Shown here: one piece after another, positions 18,553-26,943 of the stretch
Layout: every line of letters starts with the position of its first letter
Numbering within the stretch: position 1 is the first letter of the stretch
Assembly: GCF_001905095.1 (NCBI RefSeq)
Contig: NZ_LWLS01000002.1
Location: forward strand, 124,001 to 188,000
Reading direction: 5' to 3'
Source: Micromonospora sp. CB01531
GTDB taxonomy: Bacteria > Actinomycetota > Actinomycetes > Mycobacteriales > Micromonosporaceae
Length of the DNA stretch: 64,000 nucleotides
Notes under the pieces: model-generated
The model's database searches: none
What the model saw: only the letters and a program-made list of their open reading frames with translations
What the model was told of the DNA's origin: nothing
Translations under genes and position numbers: made by a program

Positions 18553-19348
18553 TCACCGAGGGGGGCGGATCCCGAGGGTGCTCTGCGCGGGCAGCAGGCC
18601 GGCGGCGACGATCGCCCGGGTGAGCGGGGCGACGAGCTGGGCGAGCCGGCCGACGGCGGGGCCGAGCGCTCGCCACGGCGCGGCGGCCAACTCGTCCGTA
18701 CGCCGCTCCACCTCGTCGCGGAGCCGGTGACCGGCGTCGGTGGCCGCGCCGCCGGGCGTCGAGCAGGCCCCGGGCGGCGAGCCGGTCCCGGGCGGCGGCC
18801 CACTCCTCGGCCGTCCACCCGCGGCTGGCGAAGACCTCGACCGGGGCGGCACCGACGGCGGCGAAGGAGACCAGCGCCTCGGCCGGGTCGAGCCCGGCGG
18901 TGAGCAGGGCCGCCAGGTGCCCATCGCCGCGGTGTTCGCGCAGGATCGTGGCGGCCTGCCAGAGGACGAGGTGCGGCGCGTCCGGCCAGGGCAGGTCGGC
19001 GTTGGCGGCCGCCAGCGGACGCCCGGCCAGGTCGGCGGCCCGGGCCGCCCGGCGGGCCAGCGTGGCGGCCTCGGCCAGCTCGGGTGAGTCGACCCGGTCG
19101 CCGAGCAGGGCGCGCAGCGCGCGGTCCATCCCGGACAGCCGGGCGGGTAGCACCTTGGCCGGCTCGGCGGTGGTCCAGACGGCGGGGACGTACCTGGCGA
19201 CCATGCGGGGGCTGAAGCTGTAGTAGGTGGCGGTCACCAGCGCCGGCCCGGCAGTGCCGAGCGGGGCGGACCGCCAGGCGAAGTAGCTCGGCCACCGGCC
19301 GGGGCAGCGGCTTCTCCCTCGAGGCCCGGAAGGGGTCCGCTTCCTCAT
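18553..19348 (-). pseudogene. SCO6745-family protein gene, 5'-truncated and frameshifted
   Basis: Recognisable family segments are YFAWRSAPLGTAGPALVTA, YYSFSPRMVARYVPAVW, AGRPLAAANADLPWPDAPH and LWQAATILREHRGDGHLAAL. The first frame runs well to GLLDA near 18,755 and then turns into Arg-rich shadow sequence. The proper end, GGAATDAGHRLRDEVERRTD through VAPLTRAIVAAGLLPAQ, is in another frame and stops at 18,553; one extra base (or two missing) in the CCCGGCGGC run explains this. About 50 N-terminal residues of the family are also absent. A sequencing error could account for the frameshift but not for the missing N-terminus. Confidence 0.65.
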
Positions 19349-19371
19349 TCGCTCCCGACTCGCCTGACCGC

Positions 19372-19402
19372 CCGGGGCCTCCCGACCGCCGGGAGGCCCC
19401 GG
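19372..19402 (-). terminator. intrinsic terminator hairpin after the HEAT-repeat gene
   Basis: CCGGGGCCTCCCG at 19,372-19,384 pairs perfectly with its complement at 19,390-19,402 around the loop ACCGC. It lies 26 bases past the leftward HEAT-repeat gene stop. Confidence 0.8.
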
Positions 19403-19427
19403 CTACCGGCGGTCCGTAGCTCCGGCG

Positions 19428-21548
19428 CTACCGGTCAAGAACGGCCACAGCCTCGCGCAGCTCGCGCCGGAGCTGCTCGTCCTCCCAGGCGGTGTCCACG
19501 GCGACCCCGCCGGTGATCACCCGCGCGTCGCGCTCGGCGAGGTCCAGCAGCGCCGGCGACGCAGTCCGGGCGTCCATCTCCACCAGCAGCGGGAGCACGC
19601 CGCGCGGCCGTGCCTCCTCGATGAGGCGGACCAGGACTGGGGCAAGGTCGTCCGGGGACACGCCGCTCCGCCAGAGGGCCCGTACCAGCGCTGCCGGGCC
19701 CGGGGGGGCCACCCGTGCGTCGAGCAGCTTCCACAGGGCCGGGCCGTACGCCGGATCGGGGAACCGGGCCGCCAGGTCGGCGGCGGCGGACGCGGCCCAC
19801 CAGCCGGTGCCGAGTACCGCCTGAACGGTGGGCAGCACCACGTCACGCTCGCCGGTCAGCTCGCCCACCACCCGGGCCGCAAGCAGCTGCGCGTACCGCT
19901 CTGCCTCCGTCTCCAGCGCGACCCCGGTCAGGTACGACCGCAGTCTCGGCAGCAGCGCGCCGAGCGCCGGTACCGCGTCGAAGGCATGCTGAAGCCGCCA
20001 TTCGTGGCCGTCCGGTCCCGCGTCGAGCTGCCAAACGACAGCGGTCACCACCGGCTCGACGTCATTCGTGGCCCGCCACAGCGCCACCCCGGCACGAACG
20101 TCGCCCCGGGAGGCCGCCACCAGCAGCTCCGGCACCGCCGGCTCAGGCGCCACCCCGATCGCGGCGAGCGCGGCCGCCACCCGGGCCGGGGCGACCGGCA
20201 GGGCGGCCACCAGCTCCGGCACGGCGGCGGAGGCGGCTGGCCCCCACTCCTCGAGCAGGGTGGCCAGCCCGGTGACCAACGCCGGGTGGTCCGCACCAGC
20301 CAGGTGCCCCCGGGCCGCGGCTAGCACGGCCTCGCCGAAGCGTGGCTTGTCAACCGGCAGCCGCACCTCGTGCCCGCCGGCCCAGACCACGCAGATCACG
20401 TCGATCCAGCGCGGGTCGGCCAGCATGGCGAGGATCTCCACCGCCCGCTGCTGCGCGGTGAAACCATTGGCTTCCACAACCGCTGGCCAACCGGCGGCGA
20501 CCCGTGCCAAGTCGTCGGCGTACACCGCCGAGGCGGGACCAGCGGCACGCAGCACACCGACCGCCTTGTCCCGGACGCTCTCGTCCAGGTCGTGCAACGC
20601 GGGCCCGAGCAGGGGCAGCAGCAAGGCCGGGGCGGAACGCAGTTGCCGGCAGCGCTCACCGATCGCGTACGCGGCGGCCTTGCGGGCCGGCGGTGCGGCG
20701 GTGAACAGACGTCCGAGCAGGTCCACCACGAACGCCTCGTCCGCCTCGCCCACCAGTTCGTCCAACGCCTCCCCCCGGCGCTCCCAGACGTAGTCGAGCT
20801 CCGCCTCCGGGCCGACCGCTCCCGCCAGCGCCTCCGCCGCACCCACCGGCCAGGGCAGCCCGGCCCGCCTGATCGCGACCGCTGCGGCGACCCGCACCGG
20901 AGGTTCCTCCTCGTGCAGCGCGTCGGCCAGCAGATCGGCGGCGCCGGCCGGGTCACGCAGCCCGAGCGCCAGCGCCAGGGAGGCCCGGACGGTCGGGTCA
21001 TCCTCGGTCAGCCACCGCTCCCGCAGCAGGGTGACTGGTAGACGGTCGCCGCACTGCGCCACCGTGTACGCCGCGGCCGCCCGGATCTCTGGATCGGGAT
21101 CGTTGAGCAGCGACGGGAAGCGGTCCGCCTGCGCGCGTACCGCCTCGCAGACCTCGTCCGCCTCCTCACCCCATGTGTGGTGCGGGTCGGCCAGCATCCC
21201 GACGGTGGCGAGGATCCAGGCCCGCCGGTGCTGCGCGGTCGACGCCAGCTCAGCGAGGATCGGCACGGCCGGCACCGTCGCGGGGTAGACGTCGCCCTGG
21301 TGGAAGATGCTGCCGATAATCTCGCTGAGGGCCTCCTCGACCTCGTCCTCGTCGTCGGAGGCGAGGGCCCACAACAGGTCCGGGATGTTCTCCGCCGTCC
21401 CGTAGGCGTGGGTGAGCCGCGTCCAGTCGATCTCGGCCAGCCGGTTCAACACCCGGCGCATTCTACGCCGCTGCTCGGCGCAGGGCTCACCGTCGCCGTC
21501 GCGGTTGCGGTCGTACCAGCACGGCTCATGCAATCTGACGAAGGTCAT
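19428..21548 (-). CDS. HEAT-repeat protein
   Basis: 706 residues built of tandem helical repeats, for example DPDPEIRAAAAYTVAQCGD, EDDPTVRASLALALGLRDP and EEPPVRVAAAVAIRRAGLP. The start of the repeat array (IDWTRLTHAYGTAENIPDLL, then SIFHQGDVYPATVPAVPIL) matches a common actinobacterial HEAT family of unknown role, probably a protein-binding scaffold. The ATG at 21,548 overlaps the upstream antitoxin gene by 23 bases and lacks a spaced ribosome site, so a later start (21,461 or near) is possible. With the early start the N-terminus carries DRNRDGDGEPCAEQ, which resembles an Excalibur calcium loop. Confidence 0.8.
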   Translation of the reverse strand: MTFVRLHEPCWYDRNRDGDGEPCAEQRRRMRRVLNRLAEIDWTRLTHAYGTAENIPDLLWALASDDEDEVEEALSEIIGSIFHQGDVYPATVPAVPILAELASTAQHRRAWILATVGMLADPHHTWGEEADEVCEAVRAQADRFPSLLNDPDPEIRAAAAYTVAQCGDRLPVTLLRERWLTEDDPTVRASLALALGLRDPAGAADLLADALHEEEPPVRVAAAVAIRRAGLPWPVGAAEALAGAVGPEAELDYVWERRGEALDELVGEADEAFVVDLLGRLFTAAPPARKAAAYAIGERCRQLRSAPALLLPLLGPALHDLDESVRDKAVGVLRAAGPASAVYADDLARVAAGWPAVVEANGFTAQQRAVEILAMLADPRWIDVICVVWAGGHEVRLPVDKPRFGEAVLAAARGHLAGADHPALVTGLATLLEEWGPAASAAVPELVAALPVAPARVAAALAAIGVAPEPAVPELLVAASRGDVRAGVALWRATNDVEPVVTAVVWQLDAGPDGHEWRLQHAFDAVPALGALLPRLRSYLTGVALETEAERYAQLLAARVVGELTGERDVVLPTVQAVLGTGWWAASAAADLAARFPDPAYGPALWKLLDARVAPPGPAALVRALWRSGVSPDDLAPVLVRLIEEARPRGVLPLLVEMDARTASPALLDLAERDARVITGGVAVDTAWEDEQLRRELREAVAVLDR

Positions 21549-21834
21549 CTCCGTAGTCGAAGATGATCCGCAGCTTGGCCCCGAGGGCGTTCGCGTACCG
21601 GCTCAAGGTGGCCACCTCGTTGACGTCGAGGTCGCCGTTCTCGATCTGGCTCACCCGGCCGGGCGTGACACCCATGAGGTCGGCGACCTGCCGCTGGGTG
21701 AGCCCCAGTCGCTTCCGCTCCTCGGCGAGGTGGAAGGCACTCACCCACGCCTCGGTGCGAGTCCGCTCCTCCTCGTACGCCGCGTCGTCACCGCCGAGTT
21801 CGGCGCGAACCTCATCCCAGTAGAACTCGGTCAC
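21526..21834 (-). CDS. Xre/Cro-type HTH protein, HigA-like antitoxin
   Basis: About 102 residues. The HTH is clear: RKRLGLTQRQVADLMGVTPG then RVSQIENGDLDVNEVATLSR, followed by YANALGAKLRIIFDYGDD, the usual C-terminus of antitoxins paired with RelE/HigB-type toxins. The start is taken as GTG 21,834 because AGGGGGAGT lies 5 bases upstream; GTG 21,858 would add eight residues. The adjoining toxin frame is disrupted while this gene is intact, so it may now act only as an autoregulator or regulate the overlapping HEAT-repeat gene. Confidence 0.82.
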   Translation of the reverse strand: MTEFYWDEVRAELGGDDAAYEEERTRTEAWVSAFHLAEERKRLGLTQRQVADLMGVTPGRVSQIENGDLDVNEVATLSRYANALGAKLRIIFDYGDDLRQIA

Positions 21835-22220
21835 GACTCCCCCTTCGCTCGCGCTCACTGTCGAGCCAAGTCTTGTACGCGACCTCCGCCGCTGGGATGT
21901 TCTGCTGATACCACCGTGTCCAGTTCCCGGCCTTGTTGCCCGCGACGAGGAGCACGGCCTGCGACTAGGGATCGAAGACGAACAGCACGCGGATCGCGAC
22001 GTCCCGTCCCGACCGGGGCCGGAGTTCCTTCAGGTTGCGGATGCTGCTGCCACGCAACGTGTCCACGAGAGGCGTCCAAGCCCGGCCCGACCTCCGCCAG
22101 CTTGTCGACGGCGACCCGAACGCTCTCGTACGACGCTGGATCCCTCTGCCGCAGGTCACGGAGCGACAGACGAACCTCACCCGTGACCCGGACCGACCAA
22201 CGATCCCCGGCAGCACCCAC
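21812..22220 (-). pseudogene. Decayed RelE/HigB-type toxin gene
   Basis: The pieces of a phage-derived Gp49/HigB-like toxin are all present but not in one frame. WSVRVTGEVRLSLRDLRQRD and VRVAVDKLAEVGPGL are in frame 1. After a one- or two-base shift near 22,075 come PLVDTLRGSSIRNLKELRPR and RDVAIRVLFVFDP. A TAG (just before the normal QAVLLVAGNKAGNWTRWY) then interrupts the frame, which continues as IPAAEVAYKTWLDSE to a TGA at 21,812, overlapping the antitoxin start. Two independent lesions make a sequencing error unlikely. Confidence 0.75.
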
Positions 22221-22276
22221 GCCTCAACTACGTCTAACTAAACATGGAGGCAGCAGTGCAGGATTCCGCTGCGGCG

Positions 22277-23161
22277 TCACGCCGGGCCGGGCGCGCGGTT
22301 CTCGTCGAGCATGCCGCGCATGACCACGCTCATCATCCGGACCCGCACCGGGCGCGGCAGCGGCCGCAGCGACCAGGTGAGCAGCTTCGCCAGGCCGCCG
22401 GGCAGCACCGTGCCCCGGCGGCCGAGCGCGTTGAGGACGGGAGCCGCCACGTCGGCGGGGGCGGCGGCCAGTGCCATCCGCATCCCCGCCCGGGCGGCGA
22501 AGCCGCTGTGCACCGGGCCGGGCGCCGCCGCCAGCACATCGATGCCGAGCGGCTTCCACTCCACGTGCAGCGCCTCGGCGAGCGCCTGCACGTACGCCTT
22601 GGTGGCCGCGTACGAGGCGGCGTGCGGGGTGCCCTGGAAGCCGACCAGCGAGGCCAGCAGCACCACGCCCCCGCGCCCGCGCGTGGCCAGTCGCCGCCCG
22701 AACCGCTGGGTCAGCGCCAGCACCGACCGGCAGTTGACGTCCAGCATCTCCGCCTCTACTGAGGGGTCCGCGTCCAGGAACGACCCGGAGGTGCCGAACC
22801 CGGCGGCGGCCACCAGCAGCCCGACGTCGAGATCCGTGCTGCCGGCGACGGCCGCGTCGACCCCGGCTGGCGTGGCGAGGTCGGCGTCGACCACCCGGGC
22901 CTGGACGCCGTACCGGTCGGTGAGCTCGTCGGCCAGGGTCAGCAGGACGTCCCGCCGCCGGGCGACGAGGACGAGGTGTAGCCCGGCGGCGGCGAGCACC
23001 TCGGCGATCTCCCGCCCGATGCCCGACGACGCGCCGGTGACGAGCGCCCAGGGACCGTACCGGGCGCGGAACCGGTCCGGGTGGCGCAGGCGGCGCGGGT
23101 TACGCGGCACGGCAGCGGAGGCCGGCCCGTCGATCCGTGTGGCGGTCTCCTCCGGCGGCAT
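22277..23161 (-). CDS. Short-chain dehydrogenase/reductase (SDR)
   Basis: 294 residues from ATG 23,161 (GGAAGGGG upstream). The Rossmann motif is ALVTGASSGIGREIAEVL, the structural motif DVGLLVAAAGFG, and the catalytic residues are the Ser in VVLLASLVGFQGTPH and YAATK (Tyr and Lys). The C-terminal extension (LAKLLTWSLRPLPRPVRVRM) is that of SDRs acting on lipids or long ketones. An N-terminal extension of about 30 residues precedes the fold. Substrate unknown; the neighbours do not help. Confidence 0.85.
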   Translation of the reverse strand: MPPEETATRIDGPASAAVPRNPRRLRHPDRFRARYGPWALVTGASSGIGREIAEVLAAAGLHLVLVARRRDVLLTLADELTDRYGVQARVVDADLATPAGVDAAVAGSTDLDVGLLVAAAGFGTSGSFLDADPSVEAEMLDVNCRSVLALTQRFGRRLATRGRGGVVLLASLVGFQGTPHAASYAATKAYVQALAEALHVEWKPLGIDVLAAAPGPVHSGFAARAGMRMALAAAPADVAAPVLNALGRRGTVLPGGLAKLLTWSLRPLPRPVRVRMMSVVMRGMLDENRAPGPA

Positions 23162-23309
23162 GACGGACCACCCCTTCCCCGGGCTGACGCTCCCTGCTCG
23201 CCACGATTCCCGGGTCAGCCGGTGGCGGTCCACCGCGATCGTGCGCAGCCAGGTGTCCGGCCCTGCCTGACACCGGCCGTGGCGGACCGGACGGGGATCA
23301 CCCGGCCCG

Positions 23310-24323
23310 TCAGCGGCCGTCGAGAAGGGGTTGGCGCGGGTCCCAGGGCGGGCCGCCGGCGGCGTCCCGGCGGCGGCGGGCGATCGCCGACAACGCCTCC
23401 AGGACCACCCGGTTCCCCAGGTACGCGGTGATGTCGGCGTGGTCGTACGGCGGCGCGACCTCGACCACGTCCACCCCGACTACGGGCAGTTCGTAGCAGC
23501 AGCGCCGGACGGCGTCGAGCAGTTGCCGCGAGGTCAGCCCGCCGGGCTCCGGGGTGCCGGTGCCGGGGGCCATGCCCGGGTCGACCACGTCCACGTCGAC
23601 GGAGAGGAAGACCCCCTCGCACTCGTCGGTGGCGATCCCGAACGCCTCGGTCAGGCACTCGTCGAGCCCGCGGGCCACCACCTCGGTCATCTCGTACGAC
23701 CGCATCCGCTGGTCGGCCATCCAGGAGAGTGTCTCCGGGCCGGGCCAGTAGCCGCGTAGGCCGATCTGGAGGAAGCGGTCACCGCGTACCGCGCCGGACT
23801 CGATGAGCCGGCGCATCGGCTGGCCGTGCCCGTGCAGCGAGCCGAACTCGATGTCCCCGGTGTCGGCGTGCGCGTCGAAGTGCACCAGCGACACCCGGCC
23901 GAGCCCGTGGTGCCGGGCGACCCCGGTGGCGTCGGGCAGCGCGATGGAGTGGTCGCCGCCGAGCACGATCGGGATCGCCCCGGCGGACGCGACCGCGTAG
24001 ACGGCGGATTCCAGCGCGGACAGCGAACGTTCGATGTCGCCGGAGAACATTTCCACGTCGCCCGCGTCGTAGACGCGGAGGTCCTGCAGGCCGTCCACCC
24101 GCAGCGCGAGGGATGGGCGGGAGCCGTCGTGCGGCAGGTAGCAGGCCTGGCGGATGGCGGACGGGCCGAACCGGGTGCCGGGCCGGTGCGAGGTGCCGCC
24201 GTCGAAGGGCGCGCCCACGATCACCACGTCCGCGTCCGCGTAGCTGACCGGCTCGTCCAGGGTGCACGGGGGCACCCCGAGGAACGTCACGTCGGGGCCG
24301 AACATCGGGCCGTAGCGGGTCAC
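23310..24323 (-). CDS. speB: Agmatinase-family ureohydrolase
   Basis: 337 residues of the arginase/agmatinase family. Manganese ligands are in VLGGDHSIALP, LVHFDAHADTGD and SVDVDVVDPGMAPG, and TGTPEPGGLTSR follows as in agmatinases. It should hydrolyse a guanidino compound, agmatine to putrescine plus urea if the name holds; guanidinobutyrase or a related substrate is also possible. The GTG start overlaps the upstream gene stop by four bases (GTGA) with GGAGGAG before it. It is the last gene of the polyamine operon headed by potD. Confidence 0.85.
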   Translation of the reverse strand: MTRYGPMFGPDVTFLGVPPCTLDEPVSYADADVVIVGAPFDGGTSHRPGTRFGPSAIRQACYLPHDGSRPSLALRVDGLQDLRVYDAGDVEMFSGDIERSLSALESAVYAVASAGAIPIVLGGDHSIALPDATGVARHHGLGRVSLVHFDAHADTGDIEFGSLHGHGQPMRRLIESGAVRGDRFLQIGLRGYWPGPETLSWMADQRMRSYEMTEVVARGLDECLTEAFGIATDECEGVFLSVDVDVVDPGMAPGTGTPEPGGLTSRQLLDAVRRCCYELPVVGVDVVEVAPPYDHADITAYLGNRVVLEALSAIARRRRDAAGGPPWDPRQPLLDGR

Positions 24324-25522
24324 CGCTCCTCCATCCCCCACGGCGAGCCGTAGCCGGTCAGCAGGTCGAGGAAGGGCCGCGGGGGCAGCGCCTCCGGGCC
24401 GAGCACCCCGGTGCCGGACCAGGCACCGGTGGCCAGCAGTTCCAGCGCGACCACCGGGTTGATCGCGGTCTGCCAGACCACCGCCTGGTGGCCGTACTCC
24501 TTCATGGACCACTCGTTGTCGACCACGTGGTAGAGGTAGACCCGCCGTGGCCGGCCGTCGACCCCGGTGCCGGTGACGTACGTCCCGGCGCACGTCTTGC
24601 CGCGCATCCGGTCGCCGAGCGTGGCCGGGTCGGGCAGGCAGGCGGCCACCACGTCGCGCGGGGCGACGTCGACGCCGCGCACCGACACCGGGCGGGTCGA
24701 GTCGAGGCCCAGCTTGTGCAGGGTGCTGAGCACCTCGATGAACTCGTCGCCCAGGCCGTACTTGAAGGTCACCCGCTTGGCCTTCACCCAGCGCGGGATC
24801 AGCAGCACCTCCTCGTGCTCCACGTTGACGCACTCCACCGGGCCGATCCCCGCCGGGAACTCGAACACCTCCGGCTCCGAGAACGGCGGGGTGGTGTACC
24901 AGCCCCGGTCGGTGTCCCAGATCACCGGCGGGTTGAGGCACTCCTCGATGGTGGTCCAGATGGAGAACGACGGGGCGAAGTCGTAGCCGTCGACGGTGAG
25001 GTTGGCCCCGTCGCGTACCCCGATCTCGTCGATCTCGGTGAAGAGTTCGTCGGCGGCGTAGCGGGCGAAGACGTCGGACAGGCCCGGCTCGACGCCGATG
25101 CCGCAGAGGGCGAGGCGACCGGCCGCGGACCACTGCTCAGCGAGAGCGAACTGGTCGTCGCCGAGCTTCACCCCGGTTTCCGCGTACGGATGCGCGGGGT
25201 GCGGGCGGGACAGCGACATCGCCATGTCCAGGTAGTCGGCCCCGGCGGCGAACGCGCCCTCGAAGATGGGCATGACGAAGCGCGGGTCGACCGCGTTGAG
25301 CACGTGGGTGATCCGGTGCTCGCGGCAGAGCGTGGCGACCGCCTCCGCCGACGAGGCGTCGAGCGGGGCGGCGACGAAGCGGGTGTCGTGGTCCGCGATG
25401 GCCCGGCTGGCGCGGCCGAGGTCGTAGTCGGCGACCACCATGGTCTCGAAGAAGGAGCGGCGGGCGGCGATGGCGACGGCGGCGGAGCCGACGCCGCCGG
25501 CGCCGACGAGCAGGATGCGCAT
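24320..25522 (-). CDS. Saccharopine-dehydrogenase-like NAD(P)-binding protein
   Basis: 400 residues. The N-terminus is a Rossmann domain (MRILLVGAGGVGSAAVAIAA). Further family features are THVLNAVDPRFVMPIFEGAF, AGADYLDMAMSLS, LCGIGVEPGLSDVFARYAAD and the catalytic-domain stretch YVTGTGVDGRPRRVYLYHV. The length and pattern fit the saccharopine dehydrogenase / carboxynorspermidine synthase family, which reductively joins or oxidatively splits secondary amines. Its place between an FAD amine oxidase and an agmatinase, overlapping both, implies polyamine metabolism. No carboxynorspermidine decarboxylase is in the window, so the reaction is open. Confidence 0.8.
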   Translation of the reverse strand: MRILLVGAGGVGSAAVAIAARRSFFETMVVADYDLGRASRAIADHDTRFVAAPLDASSAEAVATLCREHRITHVLNAVDPRFVMPIFEGAFAAGADYLDMAMSLSRPHPAHPYAETGVKLGDDQFALAEQWSAAGRLALCGIGVEPGLSDVFARYAADELFTEIDEIGVRDGANLTVDGYDFAPSFSIWTTIEECLNPPVIWDTDRGWYTTPPFSEPEVFEFPAGIGPVECVNVEHEEVLLIPRWVKAKRVTFKYGLGDEFIEVLSTLHKLGLDSTRPVSVRGVDVAPRDVVAACLPDPATLGDRMRGKTCAGTYVTGTGVDGRPRRVYLYHVVDNEWSMKEYGHQAVVWQTAINPVVALELLATGAWSGTGVLGPEALPPRPFLDLLTGYGSPWGMEER

Positions 25523-26943
25523 CAGGAATCGAACCCCAGTCCAAGACGATCGAGCGTGCGGAGCCACCCGTTGCGCCGCCCCTGGCGTGCGTCGGCATGG
25601 GCGAGCGACCAACGGGTGAGGTTGATGCCGGCGGCGCGGAACGGCTCCGGCGGGAACGGCAGCGGCTTGCTGCGCACCAGGTCGAGCCGGGTCAGCGGAG
25701 TCTCCTCCCCGCCGAGCAGGTCGAGCATCACCCGGGCGCCGAACCGGGTCGCCCCGACGCCGAGCCCGGTGAACCCGGCCGCGTACGCCAGCCGTCCCTC
25801 GTACGCGGTGCCGAAGAACGCGCAGAACCGGGTGCAGGTGTCGATCACCCCGCCCCAGCGGTGGCTGAACCGGAGACCCGCCAACTGGGGGAAGGTGGTG
25901 AAGAAGTGCTCGGCCAGGGCGGTGAAGGTGGCCGGCCGCTGCGCCAGTTCCGGGGCCATCCGGTTGCCGTAGTGGTAGACCGCGTCGTACCCGCCGAAGA
26001 GGATCCGGCCGTCGGCGGTGATCCGGTAGTAGTGGAACTGGTTGCCGACATCGGCCAGGCCCTGCCGGTTCGCCCAGCCGATCGCCTTCCGCTGCACGGG
26101 CGTCAGCGGCTCGGTCATCAGCGCGTAGTCGTAGACCGGGACCAGCCAGGCGCGCAGCCGGCGCAGCAACGGCGGGAACGCGTTGGTGGCGAGCACGACC
26201 TGCCGGGCCCGGACCACGCCGGGCGCCCCGTCCGGGCCACCGGCCGTCGTCGCGCGTAGCGCGCCGCCGTCCCGGCGCAGGCCGGTGACCCGGGTGTGCT
26301 CGTGCAGGCGTACGCCCAGGTCGAGGGCGGCGCGGCGGAGTCCCCAGGCGAGCTTCGCCGGATCGAGCAGGGCCACCCGGTCCCGGTCCCACATCCCGCC
26401 GAGGTACGTCGGCGAGTCCACCTCGGCGCGTACCTCGTCGCGGTCGAGCAGCCGGACGTCGTGGCCGTACCGGCGGGCCAGCTCGGCGTCCTCGGCCAGC
26501 CCGGCGAGCTGGTACGGCTCGACGGCGACCGCCAGCTCGCCGGTCCGCTCGAAGTCGCAGTCGATGTCGTGCCGGGCCACCGTGGCGGCGATGGCCGCCA
26601 GGTTCTCCCGGCCGAGCCGCTCCAACTCGTCGATCTCCCCGGGGAACCGGTCGACGCCGTTGGCCAGGCCGTGGGTGAGCGAGGCGGCGCAGAACCCGCC
26701 GTTGCGCCCCGACGCCGCCCAGCCGCAGGTGCCCGCCTCGACCAGCAGCACGTCCCGGTCCGGGTCGGCTTCCTTGGCCAGCAGGGCGGTCCAGAGCCCC
26801 GAGTACCCGCCACCGACCACCAGCAGGTCGGCGTCGTGCGGACCGGCCAGCGGCGGCAGCGGGTCGGGGCGTTCCGGTCGGTCGAGCCAGTACGGGACGG
26901 GCGCGGCGTCGGCCAACGCCCGGCCGGTATGCGGGAGTTTCAT
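25522..26943 (-). CDS. FAD-dependent amine oxidase (PuuB/DAO family)
   Basis: 473 residues. The dinucleotide motif is DADLLVVGGGYSGLWTALLA, followed by CGWAASGRNGGFCAASLTHG, the RNGG flavin-binding element of PuuB-like oxidases. The C-terminal half has GRLAYAAGFTGLGVGATRFG. The family oxidises glutamyl-putrescine, putrescine-like amines or N-methyl amino acids. It overlaps potC by four bases (ATGA) and the saccharopine-dehydrogenase-like gene by one (TGATG), so it belongs firmly to the polyamine transport operon. A paralogue is at 34,047. Confidence 0.85.
   Translation of the reverse strand: MKLPHTGRALADAAPVPYWLDRPERPDPLPPLAGPHDADLLVVGGGYSGLWTALLAKEADPDRDVLLVEAGTCGWAASGRNGGFCAASLTHGLANGVDRFPGEIDELERLGRENLAAIAATVARHDIDCDFERTGELAVAVEPYQLAGLAEDAELARRYGHDVRLLDRDEVRAEVDSPTYLGGMWDRDRVALLDPAKLAWGLRRAALDLGVRLHEHTRVTGLRRDGGALRATTAGGPDGAPGVVRARQVVLATNAFPPLLRRLRAWLVPVYDYALMTEPLTPVQRKAIGWANRQGLADVGNQFHYYRITADGRILFGGYDAVYHYGNRMAPELAQRPATFTALAEHFFTTFPQLAGLRFSHRWGGVIDTCTRFCAFFGTAYEGRLAYAAGFTGLGVGATRFGARVMLDLLGGEETPLTRLDLVRSKPLPFPPEPFRAAGINLTRWSLAHADARQGRRNGWLRTLDRLGLGFDS

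Noticed and set aside
22277..23233. Earlier start at 23,233 for the SDR gene
   Set aside because: The extra 24 residues are Arg/Trp/Ser-rich and lack family similarity; ATG 23,161 has a purine-rich ribosome site.
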